Assembly: GCA_002104945.1 (NCBI GenBank)
Contig: MCFH01000003.1
Span: 434,001-498,000, forward strand
Length of the DNA: 64,000 bases
Direction: 5' to 3'
Source: Piromyces finnis
Taxonomy: Eukaryota; Neocallimastigomycota; Neocallimastigomycetes; Neocallimastigales; Neocallimastigaceae
In this document: piece by piece, positions 59,501-64,000 of the stretch
Layout of the letters: each line of letters begins with the position of its first letter
Position numbering within the stretch: the stretch's first letter is position 1
Position numbers and translations under genes: made by a program
The notes under the pieces: model-generated
What the model saw: only the letters and a program-made list of their open reading frames with translations
The model's database searches: none
Told to the model about the DNA's origin: nothing

Positions 59501-62500
59501 GATGGAAGGAATGGATCACCCATATTTTCTTTTTTAATAGCTACAAGGGTATCCTTACCAGCATCACTATGAAGAGCAGCATCAAAGAGGTAGACTTGAG
59601 AAAGTCCAGAGTTGATGTTATTAATAGTTCTATCCTTAGAGTCAAGTCTTGAAACTAAAACAGTAGAACCTTCGTCATTAGTACCAACAGCAAATTCCTT
59701 AACAGATGGGAAACCACCACCGTAAAGACTACTTTCACGAATACTATCGTAAAGAATATCAGATGAATGAGTGTTTTCTTTAGTCATAATCTTTTCAATT
59801 AAGGCCTTAACTTCATCTGGCTTTGGAAGAGTGTCAAAAAGATCAGCATTTTCACCTTCCTTTAAGAGAAGTGCAGAAGCATTTAACATATGATTTTCAA
59901 TACCACCGTCAACTTTAGCATAAACGGCAATACGATCACCCTTCTTCTTCATAAGGAAATCAACATTAGAATCAGCCTTAATATTTAATGGACTACGAAT
60001 TAACATTTCATCACAGATTTCAATAATATCATCTTCATAGTTATTGATAGCCTTCATAGCAGTGTAAATGAATTCAGTGTAGGCAGCAGCTGGAATACAA
60101 CCATAACCTGTGATAACATGGTTCTTGAATAAGTATTCAACGTATTGTGGTGTTAATGGAGCAGCGACAATAAGTTCGCTTTCGTTGTTACTGATAATAG
60201 TAACAGATTTGTAAAGATCCCAGTTGGCCTTGTTAGAACCACCATCAATTGGTTGAGCACATTGTTCAGCAGTTTCTAACCAGTAACGAGATCTTTGGAA
60301 TGGATAAAGTGGAAGATCATAGAGACTATGTGGAATAACCTTACCAGAAGTTGGGTCAATACGTTGATGGAAGACATTCCAATCAATGTTACCACCAATC
60401 ATATAGAATTTACAAAGTGCATTAAATAAGTATTGTTCACTGTTTTGATCAGCAACACTACTAGCAATGAAGGTTGGACCAGTACCACGAAGTGATTCGG
60501 TTTCACGAACGAAACGAGAGCTCATGTTAGTTAAGGTAGCGGCTGGACCAACTTCAATAACAGCTAATAACTTCTTTTCGGATTCAATCATGGATTTAAC
60601 ACCATCAACGAAACGAACAGCATTTCTAGCATGCTTACCCCAATAGTCTTCTTCAAGACGAGAGCCAACTGGTTTAATGTTACCATCGACATTAGAAATA
60701 AATTTAACCTTCAAGTCTTGTCTGAATTTGGAGTCATCCTTTCTTTCAATCCATTTATTTAATTCGCTAACAGCTGGATCCATTAATGGTGAATGGAAAG
60801 CATCAGTAACATTTAATTTTTTGGTCTTAATGTTCATTTGACTAAAGTATTCGGTGATATCGTCAACTTCATCTTCATAACCAGAGATAACAGTGTGAGT
60901 AACACCATTAATAGCAGCAACAGAAACTTCTTCATCATATCCAAATTCTTCAATTGCTTCCTTAATGACATCTTCCTTTTCAAATACACTAACCATAGTA
61001 CCTGGTTTTTCACCATATTCACCCATGCATCTAGCTCTTTCAATAATGAAATCAATAGCTAAATCAATATCCATAGCACCAGTAGAAGCAGCAGCAACAA
61101 TTTCCCCTAAACTGTGACCATTGACAATAGTTGGGTTAATACCCCATGATTTCCAAAGCATACACATAGCATATTCGTAAGCAAATAAAGCTGGCTGAGC
61201 AATTTGTGCCTTGTTTAAGTGATGACTTTGACTTGGATTGTAAAGAGCGTCAATAAGAGAAATACCGGTAGCCTTTTTAACAACAACATCACACTTGTTA
61301 AGAGCATCACGGAAAACTGGTTGAGTTCTGTATAATTCTAAACCAACACCTGATTTAATACTACCTTGACCGGTGAAAGACATACCAACTTCAGTTTTAT
61401 CTGAACGAGCATTCTTTTTATTTTGATTAACATATTCGTTTAATTCAGCAGCTAATTCAGCAGCATTTCTTCCAATAACAGCATATCTGTACTTCATATG
61501 TTGACGACAGACATTAGAAGTATAACAAATATCAGCAATTGGAGCATTACTATCAAGGGATTCTAAAAGCTCAATGTATTGCTTAGCAACAGCAATTAAA
61601 GCAGCATTGCTCTTACCACTGATTGTAAGAACATGGTAGGTATCATTAATTGGGTAAACTTCTTTGGTTTCTGGTTCAATGTATTCTTCCACAATAACAT
61701 CGCTGACACTACCAGAAAGACCGTATGAAGAAATTAAAGCAGTACGTTTCTTTCCTTCAGCTGGTTTCCATTCTTCCTTTTGAGTTGGAATGTGTAATGG
61801 AACAGAATCGAAATCAATTAAAGGACTTGGATTTTTGAAATGAAGATGAGGGGCAACAGTCTTGTTTTTCATAGCTAATAATACTTTAACAAGAGAAGCT
61901 AAACCACTAACTTCTTCAGTATGACCAATGTTAGTTTTAACACTAGCTAAAACTAATGGACGTTCCTTAGAGTGACTACCCTTAAAGACATTGTTGATAG
62001 CTTCTGCTTCAATACGATCACCTAATTTTGTACCTGTACCGTGACCTTCCATATAGTCAATGTCACTTGGATTAACACCAGCCTTTTTTAAAACTTGTTT
62101 ATGAATATTGGTTTGACCAATAACAGTTGGAGAACTCATAGAAGCTCTAGAACCACTTTGACCAACAGCAGCAGCATTAATTAAACCATAAATTTTGTTG
62201 TGATCACGAATAGCATCATCTTTTCTCTTTAAAATGATAGTGACACAACCTTCACCAGGAACATAACCATCAGCAGCTTCATCATAAGCAGCACATCTAC
62301 AGTTTCTTGAGACCATCTTTGCGACAGATAAAAGACTGAAACCGGAGCTCATGAATGGACAGTGAGCGGCATTAACAATAGCAAGATCAGTTTCACCAAG
62401 GTTTAAGTCCTTGACGGCATCATGAGTAGCAACTAAACCGGAAGAACAAGCAGTATCAACGGTGTGGGCAGCACCAAGTAAATTATACATGAAACTGATT

Positions 62501-63279
62501 CTACCAGGTAAAGAAGCAGCAGCACAACTATGCATACTCATACCATTAAGAACACTGAAGCCAGTATCAGAAGCAAGAATAGCATATCTATTCATTTCAT
62601 CGACTTGACCTGGAGCAGTGTATACACTAGTATTAGTTCCAGAAAGGACATCTGGATCAATACCTGCATCTTGGAAGGCTTCATAAGTAGTTTCTAAAAC
62701 CCAACGGAACTTTGGATCAAGAGCAGAGGCTTCATTTGGGTTCATGTTGAAGAACATTGGATCAAAGTCAGAAATTGGGGCAGCATCTGGGGTAGAATCA
62801 TAACGACCATAGTTGTAAATATAATGTTCTCCTGGCTTTAAGTTTTCTTCTTTAGACATGTAGTGGTGAAGGTGACGATTTGTACCAATTGGTGAGATAC
62901 AGAATCTACCATCAACTAAGCTATTCCAGTATTTGTCAACAGTATTTATACCTCCTGGAAGTCTTAACGCAATACCAACAACAGCAATTTGAACTTGATT
63001 TTGGTATTCTGGATTAACACTTGGTTTTTGAACCATTTGATTCATTGTCATTAAAAGTTGACTAAGAAGTTCTAATGAAGATTGTTGGAAAAATGGGCTT
63101 AAGTCAATAGAAGTGGTAGGGGCAATACCAACAACTTGACAAAGTTGATTTTGGAAATCAGAAAAATCTTGGGCTTTTAAACCTAAGCTAACAACAGTTT
63201 CATTAGAAGCTTGAATATCTTTTAATTCCTTAAGATTTGGAACAAAGTTTTGTAATTGATTATAAATTATGCTAATCAT
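56572..63279 (-). CDS. Type I polyketide synthase, KS-AT-DH-KR-ACP-TE
   Basis: 2235 aa, one exon, ATG at 63279. Residues 1-95 look like a degenerate ACP (LGLKA at 32-36 in place of LGxDS). KS from about 98 has the triad C278 (DTACSSG), H413 (EGHGTGT), H453 (NIGHTEE) with the usual 135/40 spacing. AT about 640-930: GQGS, GHSLGE (S723), DAFHS (826-830), which points to malonyl-CoA. DH about 1030-1330: H1054 (HVITGYGCIP) and FDAALH. KR about 1570-1760: TGGLGGVG, FSSMTS, Y1723. ACP S1891 (LGIDSI). A charged linker leads to a TE-like alpha/beta hydrolase from about 1990, where GxSxG is GNGFG (G2072 instead of Ser) with H2216 kept. No ER or methyltransferase was seen. It would make a partly reduced chain by decarboxylative condensation; release may need another mechanism. 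The gene is intronless while most neighbours are spliced, consistent with bacterial ancestry (inference). Product unknown. Confidence 0.93.
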   Translation of the reverse strand: MISIIYNQLQNFVPNLKELKDIQASNETVVSLGLKAQDFSDFQNQLCQVVGIAPTTSIDLSPFFQQSSLELLSQLLMTMNQMVQKPSVNPEYQNQVQIAVVGIALRLPGGINTVDKYWNSLVDGRFCISPIGTNRHLHHYMSKEENLKPGEHYIYNYGRYDSTPDAAPISDFDPMFFNMNPNEASALDPKFRWVLETTYEAFQDAGIDPDVLSGTNTSVYTAPGQVDEMNRYAILASDTGFSVLNGMSMHSCAAASLPGRISFMYNLLGAAHTVDTACSSGLVATHDAVKDLNLGETDLAIVNAAHCPFMSSGFSLLSVAKMVSRNCRCAAYDEAADGYVPGEGCVTIILKRKDDAIRDHNKIYGLINAAAVGQSGSRASMSSPTVIGQTNIHKQVLKKAGVNPSDIDYMEGHGTGTKLGDRIEAEAINNVFKGSHSKERPLVLASVKTNIGHTEEVSGLASLVKVLLAMKNKTVAPHLHFKNPSPLIDFDSVPLHIPTQKEEWKPAEGKKRTALISSYGLSGSVSDVIVEEYIEPETKEVYPINDTYHVLTISGKSNAALIAVAKQYIELLESLDSNAPIADICYTSNVCRQHMKYRYAVIGRNAAELAAELNEYVNQNKKNARSDKTEVGMSFTGQGSIKSGVGLELYRTQPVFRDALNKCDVVVKKATGISLIDALYNPSQSHHLNKAQIAQPALFAYEYAMCMLWKSWGINPTIVNGHSLGEIVAAASTGAMDIDLAIDFIIERARCMGEYGEKPGTMVSVFEKEDVIKEAIEEFGYDEEVSVAAINGVTHTVISGYEDEVDDITEYFSQMNIKTKKLNVTDAFHSPLMDPAVSELNKWIERKDDSKFRQDLKVKFISNVDGNIKPVGSRLEEDYWGKHARNAVRFVDGVKSMIESEKKLLAVIEVGPAATLTNMSSRFVRETESLRGTGPTFIASSVADQNSEQYLFNALCKFYMIGGNIDWNVFHQRIDPTSGKVIPHSLYDLPLYPFQRSRYWLETAEQCAQPIDGGSNKANWDLYKSVTIISNNESELIVAAPLTPQYVEYLFKNHVITGYGCIPAAAYTEFIYTAMKAINNYEDDIIEICDEMLIRSPLNIKADSNVDFLMKKKGDRIAVYAKVDGGIENHMLNASALLLKEGENADLFDTLPKPDEVKALIEKIMTKENTHSSDILYDSIRESSLYGGGFPSVKEFAVGTNDEGSTVLVSRLDSKDRTINNINSGLSQVYLFDAALHSDAGKDTLVAIKKENMGDPFLPSSFENLIKYKPIPDDCYVIHKHMEGTEPNAAFTSFSVYDLDGNICQYCGAFQTRRVKMKTKETDPEFELYTIDFKEIPTPPKEITKTPFFYILADNKGYADTFVKYMKSKVSDFRHVKINMPTKDECSKELIQQNLKELGIKESGMEEETIAVVNFMAMGLEVQEASSIDPSSTAFNDILRSTYENNLVFIQNFTQIIDVYDCKKSFCYVTKNATDYWKGEIDLLQGIVSGISKSFWKEYMDIRVFDLDNDRNASKEDISSRIYTEVMSSVDRYNVSFEVIYDKNGKRYEGRIKNFKSPAVNFAGESEHNYTGTILITGGLGGVGYDISRFLMKQPNLKGLVLTGRRPETDEKVAAKLSSIREVNKAIKVTYITVNVGSQTEMKEVISGIKASGSKLTGIIHTAGVNDDGLIFNQSYERFAKLINSKIEGSHCIAKITEGMNLEFILLFSSMTSFFGNRGQINYCVANMFVNKIAHYYRSHGRKDIITLQLAVWPSGLTSKILDNTFQFNEYNSINLVSNLISHPGDIAPVVFGTPIVQWENVFDHNICDPIYRSVRPANRPKLDFKTANDQNYIREDTTTTQKVTESNSKKEISEDNIYEIMEHELKNVLQYGENDEIDPYQSLTELGIDSIMMMELRTIMRTATGINIPLVVFSTQNICLYRLVEYVKSKMVNEKKEEADAKTPVISEEEKNAKKIEEQKAKEEAAKLISDDEVNQWIVPVEGCEGIEDPLNVFIFFPSADEGEIDYAEYVEDMEDSLLFTVNLPGYGVRKDEPLVTDWDLLVKNVTKAIIKSDESEKFKDCNAIHFIGNGFGALLAWKTLLQIQIYEDEDKDVPIISTLIISRALAPSVKRPIEFNGEVMAKYSPEQIASYLEKTECQVEFTGDNEYLLPVIKNEYAMIDSITNENDMKIRSKLLMFSGKQDKIIDDNNTSLWKKEVSDEFSEFTQHIKMRGNHWFMIKDSSKYLKNIMENLD

Positions 63280-64000
63280 TTTTATTTTATTTAATTATAT
63301 AAAATAACGCTTTTAAAATATATAGCTTTTTAATTTAAAATCTTTATTTATTAATTAAAATGGTTAATTTAGTTAGAATAAATGTAGTTTTTAAATTATT
63401 TATTTAATTGTTATTCTTATTATTTATATTATAAAACTTACTTAAGTATATGTACGTTTATAATAGTTTTAAAATAATATCTTTTTCAATTTTAATAAAT
63501 ATTCTAATAAATATTAATAAATATTTATATATCTAGTCTTTTAAATTTTACTGTATTTTATTAAATTAGTTTTTTCCTTAATATTTACAATAAAAAAGGG
63601 ATAATGAACCTAGTAAAATATATAATATATATTAAAGAAAAGGAAAATTAATTAAAAACAGTTATATTATTATTCTATTATTATTATTCAATTTTTTTTC
63701 TCAATATCATGTTTTTATTATAAAATAATATATAAAAAAAGAAAAAATTTTTTTTTTTTTTTTTTTACAAATGAATAATATTATCAATTGTTATCTATAT
63801 TTTAATAATAACTTTTCTAAAAAACTTGACTTTTTTGATATTACTATTTTTATATTATTTCTATTCATTAATTATTAAAAAATAAATACTAATATCATAG
63901 TTTCTAACTTTTTTACTATAAAATATGAAAATAAAAAAGGTTGATAAAATATATTATTGTTTATCTATTTTTTTATCTATTTTCTTTAAATTCACTTTTT
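63280..64000. other. Upstream region of the polyketide synthase
   Basis: 720 bp of A+T-rich DNA with T-runs (63750-63766) and no gene. It presumably contains the PKS promoter; no motif is identified. No second biosynthetic gene is visible before the window ends. Confidence 0.55.

Overview
The window looks like a contig from an anaerobic gut fungus (Neocallimastigomycota). Non-coding DNA is extremely A+T rich with long A/T homopolymers, and genes have short GT-AG spliceosomal introns. One gene is a succinyl-CoA synthetase beta subunit with a short organelle-type presequence, as in the hydrogenosomal enzyme of this group. A large intronless polyketide synthase is also typical of these genomes. 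The genus cannot be fixed from the sequence alone.

Layout. (1) 1-26405: a LINE (non-LTR retrotransposon) cluster, all copies on the minus strand, with seven copies (here A-G) nested in or abutting one another. B and D have uninterrupted ORFs of 1512 and 1499 codons. E has one frameshift, F seven, and A, C and G are partial. The B-to-F/G block is flanked by an 18-bp near-identical direct repeat (882-899 and 26406-26423). (2) 26942-28915: four-exon succinyl-CoA synthetase beta gene (minus). (3) 28916-33349: 4.4-kb A+T-rich gene desert. (4) 33350-34372: intronless gene with an HNH-nuclease-like motif (minus). (5) 35951-39045: eight-exon GH47/EDEM-like alpha-mannosidase (plus). (6) About 40.7-42.8 kb: PKA-type AGC kinase (minus). 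(7) 45488-45606: orphan terminal exon; 46018-47755: LRR single-pass membrane protein (minus). (8) 48471-55371: second LINE site, copy H (full length, one nonsense codon) with truncated copy I inside its 5' UTR. (9) 56572-63279: one-exon 2235-aa polyketide synthase (minus), KS-AT-DH-KR-ACP-TE, with a degenerate ACP-like N-terminus and a thioesterase lacking its nucleophilic serine.

The host genes form no operon or obvious pathway: hydrogenosomal energy metabolism, ER glycoprotein quality control, cAMP signalling, a surface receptor-like protein and secondary metabolism. The LINE family dominates the biology. One polyprotein carries an N-terminal domain that may be RRM-like, Gln/Ser/Asn-rich linkers, an EEP endonuclease, a reverse transcriptase and a C-terminal Cys/His knuckle. 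Its 5' UTR is built from 124-bp monomers, and several daughter copies have landed inside the 5' monomer regions of older copies.

Intron boundaries, domain calls and copy borders were all derived by reading the sequence; no database search or alignment program was run.
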